Positions 25,788 through 38,100 of a stretch of 64,000 nt of DNA are shown here, in pieces. Origin of the DNA: Saksenaea vasiformis B4078 (Eukaryota; Mucoromycota; Mucoromycetes; Mucorales; Saksenaeaceae); NCBI GenBank assembly GCA_000697055.1, contig JNDT01000944.1, forward strand, positions 1 to 64,000, given 5' to 3'. The position numbers and the translations under genes were made by a program. The stretch's first letter is position 1. The number at the start of each line of letters is the position of its first letter. The notes beneath the pieces were generated by a model, which saw nothing but the letters and a program-made list of their open reading frames with translations, was not told the DNA's origin and searched no databases.

Positions 25788-27502
25788 ATGAAGTTTGCAA
25801 AACAATTGGAATCCGAAGCAGAGGACATTCCTTCCGAATGGCGGCCTTACCTTATTCAGTACAAGGCGCTAAAGAAGTTAGTTGTTAAGGTTGCAGAAGA
25901 GATCGAGCGACGAGGGCTTTCTGCTGCCGTACTGCGACAAAGTCTAGGCAACAGTACTGACAGCCACGATGAGACCAAAATAAAATATTACTTCACAGGT
26001 AAGGGCCCTGATAGTCATAGGTCATTGATCATTGACATTGTATCCCTGCAAAGGCGAACCTCCTAATGTGCGGCCATGTATTCAGTTCACCTATGATAGC
26101 AATCAACCTCAAATACAACCCTTGGTCAATCGTTTAATTCATGGCGATGAGGATCGACCCAAACTGACGTACAAGTGCAGTCAGGATGATACCGACTTTT
26201 TTACCCTTCCGGATACGGAATTACCTCCTGGTGCAGTACGTCGACGGGGAAGTGCAGCAGCGGCGTTAGTCGAGGAGCTTATGGATATGACAGCACACAA
26301 GGAAAAAGAGAAAGAAGAAAGCGAGGACGACAACACAAACCGAAGTCCTCATATGCGCAGTCTTGTGATTGAACTTGAACATGATGATATGTTCTTTCAA
26401 GTGCTGATGACCGAATTGGAACAAGCTGTGTCGCTACAAGATGCTACATCACAGAAATTCGAAAATGGAGTAAACGATTTAGAAACTCGAATGGTGAAAG
26501 CTGTAAGTATTATCCTTGAGATATTTTACCATGCTTATCATGAAACGATACAAGGCGGCACCGGATCAGAAGTCGGATATGTACACCTGGAGACAGATTT
26601 TTAGTCTTTACATGGATGCCCAGATCTTTCAAGGCCAGCTCGAATCGGATAGATCAATGCGTTCAGTTGAAAAAGCGAAGAAACAGATGGAGTGGTTCTC
26701 GGAACAGGTGGAACGACTCAATTTGGTACATTTGCCTGAGGATGCTATGTTGTGATTGTTAAATCCAGCTTCTTTCAAGGTGTCTAAATTGAAAGGGCAA
26801 GCATCTAAAGGAGCGTTTAAGCAGTTTATTACGCTTAATACCGAGCTGATTACCATCAAGCACTACCAAGTTCTGAATCAGATGGCGATGACAAAAATAT
26901 TAAAGAAACATGATAAAAGAAGTGGACTCACGTAAGTGTGAAAGGCTGACTACCAGTCAGTTGACGTTTACGATTGAATAGGGCGAGTCGAAGTTTTCCT
27001 CGGTTTGTAGGCGCTGATCAATTTTTTAGCCCGAAGCTTCCTACTATGTTGTGTGCTTCGGTAATGGAGAAACTAACAGCCATCGTTCCTCAACCCGATG
27101 ACTACGGTAAGGTAATCGGCAGATTTGTGAAGGAAAGCTAACAGGTTGTCGAACATAGCTTGTCCAGTATGCATGAATATTGCCTGGAGGCCTATTCGAC
27201 TTGTATGCGGGCATATCTTCTGTGTCCGATGTCTGATCAAGCAGCAACGCAAACATATGAACACGTGTCCCATATGTCGCCATCCAACGGCTGTGAAAAC
27301 AGCTAGTGCATTGAATCTTGACGTACCGATGCAAAATTTCCTGATGATGTACTTTCCAAAGGAGATCAAACAAAAGAAGAAGGATAACGAGCGGGAGCAA
27401 GCAATAGAGGATGTCCAGGCTATGACGGGACGGGTTTACACGGAAGAGCAGCTGCAACGAATGAGTCAGCAAGGGAATGGTCGAGCATGTGTCATTATGT
27501 AA
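25788..27502 (+). CDS. SPX-RING E3 ubiquitin ligase with C-terminal CaaX box
   Basis: Six exons (25788-25998, 26054-26502, 26555-26725, 26780-26931, 26982-27106, 27159-27502) give about 483 residues. The chosen ATG yields MKFAKQLE, the canonical SPX start. SPX motifs include the lysine-rich helix YKALKKLVVK and ILKKHDKRSG, which form the inositol-pyrophosphate/phosphate pocket in this family. The C3HC4 RING at about 371-409 has all eight ligands (CPVC, CGHIFCVRC, CPIC). The architecture matches the fungal 'RING-14' type, so it probably ubiquitinates targets in response to phosphate status. The last four residues are CVIM, a textbook CaaX farnesylation signal, which would place the ligase on a membrane. 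The join into exon 4 uses the AG at 26778-26779; an acceptor 12 bases upstream would break frame. Confidence 0.86.
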
Positions 27503-27549
27503 ATAGAAAAAAGAAAGGTCTCTACTATTGTTACAGTAATTCTTAATGC

Positions 27550-28308
27550 ATGAATCCTTCCATGTCATCTCAATCACTCTCTCTATGCCGCATCTATTCC
27601 ATCTTGATGCGGGAACAACTTGCCAAGAAACAGCTGATTCTTAATTTTGAATCCAGAAAACAGATTCAAGAAGTCTGTGTTATGCTTTTTGAGACGTATT
27701 TGATAATCTTATGGCCGTACTTCGGTTTTTAGAGAAGAAGCCCTTAGTGATCGTACGTTATTTTGATGTAAATGACATTTAGTTTTTAGAGTCCGCAGTT
27801 CAGCCGTACAACGAACCAGTGCATAGAAGAATGTCTATTCTCGATGGTACCGGTATACAGCTATATCGTCACAATGGTATAGACTGTGTAGGTCAATGCT
27901 TGATAGGAACTTCAATTCCATTTTATCCTATCCACACTAATATGCGTACAGCTACAGTATGAACAGCCATGTCATGGATTGAGTGTATATAGCTTACAAG
28001 CTGTTGTACATCACATAGATCGTGTCAATATAGGTTAGCTTTCTGTATAGAACAATGTATAACTTCCAGCGAGATACCGGTTTCCTCTTCCGTTAGAAAC
28101 AAAAACACGTGGTCTGAAGGTTGTACAAGACCCTGCAATCCGAAGTTTATGTTATTGGCAATTATATCAGCAAATTACAAAATGTGACACTGCCAAAAGT
28201 TTGACAGTTTTGAGTTCAAACACATGGAAACTGGTCTTGCGGAAGTGCAAGTGCCGTTTCTACACAGTTACCTGCAAGCTCATTGTCGTAGTCAATTTGC
28301 ACAAATGA
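27550..28308 (+). CDS. unrecognised five-exon candidate gene (194 residues)
   Basis: I do not recognise this family. Five exons (27550-27695, 27733-27752, 27790-27887, 27952-28033, 28070-28308) with GT-AG ends join to a frame of exactly 195 codons, more than expected by chance for spacer DNA. The predicted protein has a helical start (MREQLAKKQLILNFESRKQI), a segment RRMSILDGTGIQLYRHNG, then PLPLETKTRGLKVVQDPAIR and WQLYQQITKCDTAKSL. Its start lies only 47 bases after the SPX-RING stop. Further coding-looking sequence at about 28496-28720 (VDPENALVTALKIPDI) suggests the 3' end may be longer or the gene partly decayed. The second exon is only 20 bases, which lowers confidence. Confidence 0.35.
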
Positions 28309-30966
28309 ATGGATCACGAAACCTGCACGAGGCAGGAATGCTCGTGCACTACTTTCTTCAAAACGTTGCTTTAGTAACGTTAAGTAGTCAATTTACTCCT
28401 CACAGACATCCGGTTTAGTTACATAGTGAAATAAGAAAAAAAAAAGGATGGTGACTGACTGCGGCCTTTGTACCAATGGGAAATTTAAAGTTTTAAGCTT
28501 TTTGTTGACCCTGAGAACGCACTGGTCACTGCACTTAAAATTCCCGATATCAATGCGACTGACCAGCCATTGGTGGAGATCATTCACAAATGTCTAAGCA
28601 TAGCAGGATCAATATCTATCTTTCTACTGCTCTCTGCAGGCGAAACATGAAGTCTCTAAGGATTTGCTATATCTGCCCAAAGAACGTCAGAGCTCCGGAA
28701 GTAAGTAAAACCCACACCCGGTTGCTAATAGCTTAGACACATGTTCCACATCCTAGCTAGTACTGCATATGTTATATCCGGTTCTTCATTTGGAATTAGG
28801 TCCTTGAACCGCTGAACACGGGTTCCGAGGTACATTATCCTTTGGGTTTGCGACAACTGATTAAAAGAAAATGACGTTTCCGTGTGACAATTCTGAGTTA
28901 ACCTTTCTATTTTCTCTTTTGAGGAGAAAAACACCATTACGAGTTTAGATTACAAAGTTTATTTTCGTTGAAATTTCCCTGCGAATGCGATAAACAGGTA
29001 CCGAGCTGATAATAAACCACTGTATCCGTGAGAAAATTGCACAATGGCCATTACATATTTTGCGAGAATTTTGTCATGTCATGTCCGTGCCTACACGGAT
29101 CACCATTACAGCGCCAATGTAGTACACAATAGAGGAAAATTGGAAGGTCTGTCAAACTCTCTTCCTGTAATGTCATTTATAGGAATCACGACAAAAAAGA
29201 ATCGCACGATGGTAGCATGAGGCAGAAAACGGAGTGCCACCTCGTTCTGCTAATCGTCCAATTTTCCTACAACCGAGAGTCGCGCAATGATCGGGTGGCC
29301 TTGATGGTGGCTCTTTTCGACATCTCCTGATGTTCTAGAATCTCTTACTTATGCAGGTTTTGTAAACATACGTAGCTATGTTATTTATCTTTTGAGAGAC
29401 TTTTCCTGGGGTACTATATTGTCAACGACATGCATGTTCCCAAAAAACCAGTGCCGGAATCAGATTGTCAGGTGCAGTCACGTTTTGGGAGATAAGCAAA
29501 TGACTAAAGAATATAGATAACAAGCTGCTTCTTCCATGACAACGTATAGACAACAGGAAGAAGGTTACGCTTGGTATCACATGTCTGTGGTATCACTAGG
29601 GATTCTATGCAAAGAGCGGATGCCAAATTGTAAATACAATGGCATCCTAACGGACTTTATCAGATTGAACCACCGTTGCTATTGATGTAGATAATCCAGC
29701 TGGAAACGAATTATCCTCCACAATTCCCATATGTAAGATCTGGGCTACGTAAACATATGTGAGCGAGTTTCTTAAGGAACATTGTGAATTTCTGTGCCTT
29801 ATGCATAAACCTTGAGTGATACCATTGAACGCAAAGAAACCGTAGAACTTTTCCCAGGTTCCATGCCGCATATTGGTTTTTCCATCATAAAATGTCAATG
29901 TTTGGATTATAATGTTTATTATCGGTGATAGCAATTGTTTTGATCCTCCCGTATTCGGAGCTCGATGACTTTAAACAGAGAACGTGCTTCCTCAATTTGG
30001 TAGAGTGGCATCTGAGGTATCAACTCAGCGAGTCGGTAATGCAACCTTCTATAGTATCCTCGGCGGATCAATGTGAAACGTTTCACAGTTTATTCAAACG
30101 CATTCCATACGCACGGGAACACCACTTCAGTTTATCTGCAAGCTGTTCTGTTCAGGTATAGTCGATTAATTAATGCATCGACCAGTCTATTCTTTGCGTT
30201 GGAATTCGCAAATGGTAGCGGGAACGCAAATATGCTTTAACAACAAATGAATTCTCGCATACGATGAATATCTGTGTAAATTGAGTGATTAATGCTCTGT
30301 CGAAAACAGGAACACAACATCATGATAGAAGCATGCCGTCTGAATGTATTAAAACATGACTGCGTTTTGTAACGTTCCGTGGCGGGAAACGGTGTTGCTG
30401 GGCGTAAATTATAGTGCGTTGGCGTTCCTAGTTAATGGAGCCGAAGAGGCGTTAGCTTAACATTGGTAGTGAGTTGATGGCGTAAAAGGCTCTTTCTTTT
30501 TTTTTGGCAGGTTGTACACCAAGCGCTATTTAATTAAACTTGAATTCCCCGCGCGCGCTGTGACTATTGGCAACGGTCTGACCGTGGCATAGGGACAAGG
30601 GATAGTATTGGGACGTAGCTCACAGCTTTCTTGAACTATTTGTACATACAAACAAAAATCAGCATCATTAGGTTATACGCACAGATATGGGCCATGCGTG
30701 TGAACTGTCAGTGAATAATAAGGTTCCAGCTATACTCTAAATAGGGAGCAGCGCCTCTGCTTATTTGCCGAAAATTTTTTTTGTTCGCGATCATCCTTAC
30801 CGAGAGTTAGAGTTACACAGGGTATTTATCAAAGTACAACGTTGTACTAATAAGGAAAAAACGGGTATCTAATACAAAGGAAAAAAAAAGAAAAAGGGTA
30901 ATATACAGAATTATATAAATAGGGGGTCAGTTGCCAGAGATTTTTCTAATCATACATCAAGCAAGT
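28309..30966. other. gene-poor spacer, nothing recognised
   Basis: Apart from a possible extension of the preceding candidate gene to about 28720 and a 78-codon frame at 29925-30161, I see no exon chain, RNA gene or clear repeat. The right end carries the promoter of the amine oxidase gene. Confidence 0.45.
30912..30922 (+). promoter_or_regulatory. TATA box of the polyamine-oxidase-like gene
   Basis: TATATAAATAG matches the TATA-box consensus closely and lies 44 bases before the start codon at 30967. This suggests a very short 5' UTR and a regulated, TATA-type promoter. Confidence 0.65.
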
Positions 30967-32767
30967 ATGCATATGAATCTTCTATCCCTGGCACTCAGTG
31001 TGTCACTTGCGGTATCCTCTCTGACTGGGTCAGTCGATGCAGCCAAGGTTATTCGCACCAAGGTCGCAATTCTGGGTGGTGGTGTTAGCGGTATCAGCGC
31101 TGCACGCAATCTGACCCGAAATGGCATCCACGATTTCGTCATTGTAGAGGCCAGAGATATTCTGGGAGGTAATGCGCCCTATACCACATCCTGCTCAACG
31201 CGTCTAAAACGTAAAACTGCGACTTGTAGGTAGAGCGCAGGACGCTGCATTTGCTGGCACTAGAGTTGAGCTCGGCTGCAACTGGGTTCAAGGCTTAGGA
31301 ACAAATCCTATCAACGAACTTCGTAAGAAGTACAAGCTCAAGACTGCACCCACAGATGGTGCAGATGTCATCTTCTACAATGAGACTGGAAAGATCGATG
31401 GCAAGGAAACGTACGATAGGTATGCAGAAGTAACAAGGACGAGGACGGCAGAAGGTTAATTGTTGCAATTAGATTCCAAGTTGCCTATGAGAACCTAGCC
31501 AAGCTGTCTGGTAAATATCTTTCCTTTTTTTTTTTCCGTACGGCCTGACGTTTGTACTCATGTTGTTTGTTCTATAGAATACCGACTTGCTCATAACCAG
31601 GTTGATATGTCTGTCCGTACTGGTTTGGACATGGTGGGCTGGCACCCTCAAACCTCCCTCGAAAAGGCTGTGGAATACTACACCTTTGACTGGGAATCCG
31701 CTGAGACTCCGGAAGTCTCTTCCTCTGTTTATTCGGCTGTCAACGACAAAGCCACCTATGCTGGTTTTGGTCCCGGAAGTGATGGCGATCTTTTTGTGCT
31801 AGACAAGCGGTAAGTTGCAGTTATAAAAAAAAAGTCGACACGCATGGCTCATCAGTTTGTCTAGTGGTTTCAAATATCCCTTCCTGCAAGAGGCAAAGCA
31901 GTTCCTCCGAAAGAAGGATCGCAGACTTAGACTTAACACCAAGGTCAAGAAAGTTGAATATAGCAAGAAGGGCGTCCGCATCCATACTAATAAGAACGAA
32001 ATCATTGAGGCCGACTATGCGATTGCAACCTTCTCGTAAGTATCATTTCTTCTTTGGAACGATCAGCTGACAAGCTGTCATTTAGACTCGGTGTTTTGCA
32101 GAACCGTGATGTTCAATGGTCTCCTGAATTCCCCAGCTGGAAGAAGGAGGGTCTCTTCGGTTTCCACATGGCTACTTATACCAAGATTTTCTTGAACTTC
32201 CCGTACCAATTCTGGGATGATAACCAGTTCACCGTATATGCTGATGCCGGACGCAGAGGATACTACAACGCATGGCAAAACCTTAATGCCCCTGGATTCT
32301 ATCCTAAGAACACAACTACAAACATCTTCTTTGTTACCGTTACCCAAGACCAATCCTACGACGTTGAAACCAAGACCGACAAGGAAATCCAGGACGAGAT
32401 CATGGAGGTCCTCCGCACGATGTACGGCAAGGATGTTCCCGAACCCAATGAGATCTTGGTGCCTCGCTGGCACTCCAATCCCTTGTTCAGAGGAACCTAC
32501 TCTAACTGGCCCATTGGTGAACTTGGTCCCCACCACGTCAACATGAAAGCACCCCTTCACAACCGTCTTTTCTTTGCAGGTGAAGCTATGCATGATGAGT
32601 ACTTTGGTTTCCTGCAAGGAGCCTGGCTCAGCGGTGAAGACACCGCGTACGATGTCGTACAATGCATTCGACACAGATGCCCTCGTGCAGAATACTTCCC
32701 AGAAATCTACAACGCTAAGATCCAGCCTAAATTCATCAAGAAGCGTAGCCTTAACCTTCGCCGTTAA
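30967..32767 (+). CDS. secreted flavin amine oxidase (polyamine oxidase-like)
   Basis: Six exons (30967-31168, 31230-31419, 31473-31510, 31578-31809, 31865-32035, 32086-32767) give about 504 residues. A signal peptide is clear: MHMNLLSLALSVSLAVSS with cleavage likely after VDA. The FAD-binding Rossmann motif follows (VAILGGGVSGISAARNL, then VEARDILGGR). Later come EADYAIATFSLGVLQ and the C-terminal FAD motif LFFAGEAM...GFLQGAWLSGEDTA. The closest architecture is plant apoplastic polyamine oxidase, which oxidises spermine/spermidine and makes H2O2. No peroxisomal PTS1 is present (it ends NLRR). At exon 5 an AG at 31853-31854 would also stay in frame and add three residues; I chose the one giving LDKRGFKYP, which fits the family. 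Confidence 0.88.
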
Positions 32768-33332
32768 TAAATATTCCCTTAGATTACTTGTTAATACATT
32801 ACTTTTTATTGTCATCTTTGCCCTGAGAATTCGGTTACTAAAATTACTGCAAGCAGTGAGGCTAATAGAGTTTATGATCGACAGCAGTGCAGCAACTCAA
32901 ATCGTCACCCTCTTGTCTCACGAAGCAAGTTAGCAACAAACATTCAAAGCGCTTGCATTAGAGATTTGACCAAATGGTTTGTTCTGTTGATATGATCTAC
33001 CAACCGCACTATAGCTACTTCGATCAGCAGGTGTTGAACATCGATATTGGGGATGTCAGATTCTGCTACCACCATATACTCCGATAATCCCACGTAAACC
33101 ATCCTCTGTGGAATTGAAGAACCCAGAGATATGAGGACGACAGCTTCCTTGGTGTTAAGTTCATCCTTTCAGGAATTGAGGAAGTTAAATGGTTGCCAGT
33201 ATTCCCTTTACACAAATCATCAAACGCGCCAATCAGAGCAAGTCGATGGGTTTATTCACAGAGTCCACAGCGGCAATATGGCTTTTGTGAGCCAATGGCG
33301 TTGCGAAGTTTCATAGTCTTCCCTTTACTGTT
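32768..33332. other. spacer, promoter of the ubiquitin protease gene
   Basis: AATAAA-type sequence directly follows the amine oxidase stop codon. The remaining stretch has only short frames without family resemblance. Confidence 0.5.
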
Positions 33333-35022
33333 ATGGCCAGTTCTCCTGCAACAGGTTCTTCCACTGAGGACGATTCACACACTAAAAAGGCCAAATCACA
33401 AAGAAAACGCACACGCTTATGGAATTTTTTTTTTCACCATCACCACAAGAAACATGCTCACCAAGCTCACAAAGAGATTATTAGTGACGATGAGCGCCTG
33501 GCCAAAACTACTGCGTTAGCCGATTATGTACAGGAACATTTAGATGTCACATTGGACAACAACGCCATCCAGAGCGTATTAGAGGCAAACGAATGGAATA
33601 TCAAAAGCGCCATTGCCGATCTGGAAGACTATGAAGAGGCAGCGCATGGATTATTAAGACCATTACCCCTCGTTGGGCAAAGCCTGCTCGGTAGCGAAAA
33701 TGATCATGGCACAAGCTGCTATATAGATTCGCTACTGTTTGCCATGTATGTGGCGACTTTTTCACATGTTTGTTGTTTTGAAACTGATCCATAACTCAGG
33801 TTCATCTCCATCACTGCTTTTGATCCCTTGTTGACCTTCGATATTGCTACTGAAGATGTTACAAGGCAGAAGCTTCAGACACTTCTGCGACTTTTCGTTA
33901 ACAAGTTGCGTAAAGGCCATCTTGTTAAAGACGATTTCGTTGCTTGGATTCGGAAAGTGCTCGAGGAGCTATCATGGCATGGGAAAGACGCCAATGGCAA
34001 TTGGAGCCAGGAAGATGCGAGTGAATTGTTTCTATTCCTCACCGAGACACTAAATCTGCCTTACCTTCCGGTATGCCTCTTCAGGTCGTTTAAAATGCTC
34101 ATACATTGATTAGTTTCAAATGCGATTATTCCACGGCGCAAACAAAGATGCCGACGATGATCGAGTCATGACAGATCGGCTATTATCGTTATCGGTCCCG
34201 TCAGATAGATCTACGAAACTCGAAAGTATCCTTATCGATCACTTCTATAATGGTACCGTTACGGGTGTAAAACGGCAGGTTGACTACGAAGAATGTGTCC
34301 CTGTATCGCCGATAAGCACAGCAAGTATTACATTCACGAAGGTCGGCGTAGTAGAACACCATGAAGAAATAGACGTCGCAGCCTGGCAAGTCCTGGAACT
34401 GTTACCTTTTTACAGTGCTGTGAACGAACAAGGCGAAACCATTGTAACCCACGCAAAAATATCATTTCCAGATTCCCGGATGATCCTTCCTATTGTGTTG
34501 AAACGGTATCAGTATGATAATTTGGGAGGATGCGTCAAGATCCAAAGTCAAGTAGAAATTCCACTCGCGATCCCCTTCCATCAATTCGTCAATAAGAACA
34601 CGGATGCGCCTCTATGCTCAACTTGTAACTGTAACTTTGAATTTGTCTTACAACTTCGCAGCGCTGTTTGTCATAAAGGCGAATCACCTCACTCGGGTCA
34701 TTATATCAGCTATGCAAGAAAAGATACGGAGGAAGAAACACTTTGGCTCAAACTAGGTATCGTTGTTTACGGAAAGACTACCGTACCCTAAATTTAGAAA
34801 AATGTAGATGATATGAAGGTCCAACAACGCGTTCAAGTGCTTAATAACCAGAATACGGTGTTCGAGGATCTAGCAAAAGATGGTTACATACTATTCTATG
34901 AACTAGACCAAGGGTGTACACAGTGTAATCCTCCCTTGAAGGCAAACTCGGCTGTTTCTCCCGAGCATTTAGCGATGCAACATGATAAGGATAGCCATCA
35001 TTCGTCGTGTACATTGATGTAG
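33333..35022 (+). CDS. ubiquitin-specific protease with UBA-like region and C-terminal CaaX box
   Basis: Four exons (33333-33745, 33800-34070, 34114-34756, 34808-35022) give about 513 residues. The cysteine box is HGTSCYIDSLLFAM (Cys129) and the histidine box is SPHSGHYISYAR (His424), followed by WLKLDD supplying the third catalytic residue. These mark a C19 (UCH/USP) deubiquitinase. Residues about 61-105 resemble a UBA/CUE ubiquitin-binding helix bundle. The N-terminus has a nuclear-signal-like KKAKSQRKR and a histidine-rich stretch. A CSTCNC cluster may bind zinc. The last intron uses the AG at 34806-34807, because only that join gives the conserved WLKLDD. The protein ends HHSSCTLM; CTLM is a plausible CaaX prenylation box. 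Substrates are unknown. Confidence 0.86.
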
Positions 35023-35121
35023 TGAATTAAAAAAAAAAAAAAGAAAAAGAAAAAAGAACACGTCGCTTCCTAAATTGGATAATGCGTTTTTTACGCGTAA
35101 CTGTTTCAAAGTCTCGTGCAT

Positions 35122-38100
35122 ATGGACTCGCCTACAGAAAATATTAAGAGGCGTAGGATCAACTATGGTAATACAATCGCGATCATGTCGAAACCTCGTT
35201 TAACCTAGCGATCTGAAGAAACTTCGCCAACGATCGATTTCGTCAGTTTTGCCAATCGCAACAGAGCAAGATCGAATCTAATCCATGGCACGACAGACAA
35301 TGGGCAAAGGTAACCTGCACAAAGATCGCGTTGGTAACTAACTACCATTGTAATTCAGTGATGTTTTGGGTAGGGAACACAGCCTAATCGCAGTGCAAAC
35401 GTCGATAACATGCAATATAGAGTACATCGATCCAGACATTAGGCAGCCTAACGTTGAGGAGATCTCGCAGGCAGATCCTCATTCGAGTTTCATACAGCGT
35501 AAAAAGGTGATCCATAGTACGCAGGAGGGCGACTCGATGTTTGGAGATGATATGTCCTTGGATAAGCTTGATGATCTTCTACAAAAGATCGAGAAAAAGG
35601 AAGAACCAAAAGTGGAGACGATAAAAGACGACGTGGCTGTTACTACGGACAATGTCATACGGCAAAACGTAACGGCACCTAACATGGATAACGACGAAGA
35701 TGAAGAGGCTATGTTTGGTGACGACCTACCTCTAGACGACATAGACGATCTTCCGCTTGGAGAAGTATCGCATGCGTGCACTGACGAAATTTCCGAGAAA
35801 CCCGAGGTAAAAATATTCCGTTGTTCCTTTGTGGCGATATTTTGTAACAAATCAAAAGGGAGTCGATACTTTAGTAAATCGTAGATACATACGCTATAAC
35901 GTTGCCACCGTTACTATACAAAAATATGTCTCCGAAGAGTACGCTTTTAATCTAAATGAAAAGGTACCTTAGCAGCATCCCTATTGACAACTCATCATTG
36001 CGAAGGTTCTGCTTTTAGTTGATCAGAACACGGGTCAACCAACGTGTGCGCGATTGCGCGAATCCTGGCTAGAAACTGTAGTAGATGTTGGTTTGTATCA
36101 GCTAACACTGCTGTCGCATTGATTGCTAAGTCCTGAATAGGTGATATCGTACATATACCTTCTATCGCACCGAACACAAAGGAAATAATTATCGATAACA
36201 AGGCCAATCTGCTTATTACCCATCCAGATCATCTTGTTTCGTGCACAACTGTAGCAGAAAGCACTTTTTGTTGGCGTAAATCTGTTCTTCAGCAAAAAAT
36301 CAAGTCATTGAGCGATTACAGTGAACCTCTTGTCTATGGTGACATCATGCATCGTGTTCTTCAGGCTACGTTACGAAGTGGCGACTTTTCGGTGAAGGGA
36401 ATTCGGGATACTATTGAACGTATAGTGATGGACTCTTTGGATGCACTTTATGCCATCGAGCAAGACGAAAATACTGTCATTAACCTGCTAAATGAGCGTA
36501 TACCTGACATCAAAGCGTTTGGCGACATATATGTTGGATCCTCGCCGAAGCCTATGGCGAAGATAGCTGACGACATGGGACCGAGTGCTGCTGCCAAATT
36601 GGGTTGTACAGCCGTGGCGATCCGTCGCGTACTAGATATTGAAGAACATCTCTGGAGCCCAACCTATGGTTTAAAAGGAATGATTGATGTATCTGTCGAA
36701 CTCGTGCTTGCGCCTAACTCCAAGACCTTGGTGGTACCTTTGGAACTGAAGACAGGAAAAGCAAGTCGATTTCTTTCTCATCGAGCCCAGACAATGCTTT
36801 ATACTCTCTTGATGAGTGATCGCTATGGTAAACAAAGATACTAAGAAAGCTTCGCCTCATTTTTAATTATAGATGTTGATATCGTAACGGGTGCATTGTT
36901 TTATTCGCGTACGAATAGCCTGTACTTGGTCCCTGCTGTTCGTGACGACATGCGGTCTTTGATGATTGCGCGCAACAACCTCGCAGCGGCGATGAGCAAG
37001 GGTGAAACATTACCACCAATGATAAAGAATCTGCGTTCTTGTCAATACTGCAATATGAATAATGCTTGTCTGCTGTATCATAAATCTACCGAAAACGGTA
37101 CATCCGAAACCAGTGGACTCCAGGAATGGTTTGACAAGAGAACAGCTCATATATCAAACTCGGTCGCGGACTTTTTTCGCCATTGGCTACGCTTGATTGA
37201 CTTGGAAGAAGAAGACATTAATAAGATTCGCAAAGACATATGGAGTATTCCCTCAGACATAAGACAAAGCAGCGGAAAGTATGGACTGAACTCTCCGTTC
37301 TGAAAATGCAGTCTCCTTAACAGATCTCACATAGGTGTCTTGAAAACATGATGGTGGTTCTGTCACAGAGTAGTGCAGAAGAGTCATCCTATACGTTTCA
37401 GCAAGATCCAACGTCTACCAAAGAAAACAAGACGGTCTCACTGTTTGTGTCTCAAATCAGTGTCGGCGATCCAGTAGTTATTTCAAGCATGGAAGGACAT
37501 ATCAATCTTTCAATGGGGTTTGTCACCAAGTTGGATGAAAAAATCATTAGCGTGAAACTACAGTCGCCTCTGAGGAATATTCCAGTGAAAGGGACAGACT
37601 TTGATGAAAATATCAATCAAGCCTTCCTTACGACGTTGCCCGAAACGATAAAAACTACAGCGAGATACCGAATAGACAAAGATGAAATGGCAGGAAGCGT
37701 GGCGCTCATGAGACGTAACTTAATTGCATTACTCACTGACGACGAAAATGGAATCAGTGCAAAACATCGCAGTCTTATTGTAGATCGTGTCATGCCGAAT
37801 TTTGCTGCGCGGGAGACAGTTACAATACCCAAACTATCACAACTCAATCCCGACCAACAAAAGGCAGTTGAAAAAGTCCTAACTGGTATGTGGACAAATA
37901 CGCGCAATAATAGTAACTAAGCTCATTGACCTTAAGCACGAGATTATGCCCTTATCCTTGGCATGCCTGGTACCGGGAAAACGACAACCACCTCATGGTT
38001 AATCAAAATTCTTGTGGAACAGGGGAAGTCTGTACTTTTGACAGCGTACACGCATACCGCTCTCGACAATGTTCTTCTAAAAGTGCGAAAAAGTGGCATT

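Noticed and set aside
32078..32815. 245-codon minus-strand frame
   Set aside because: It is antisense to the last exon of the amine oxidase, which carries conserved FAD motifs.
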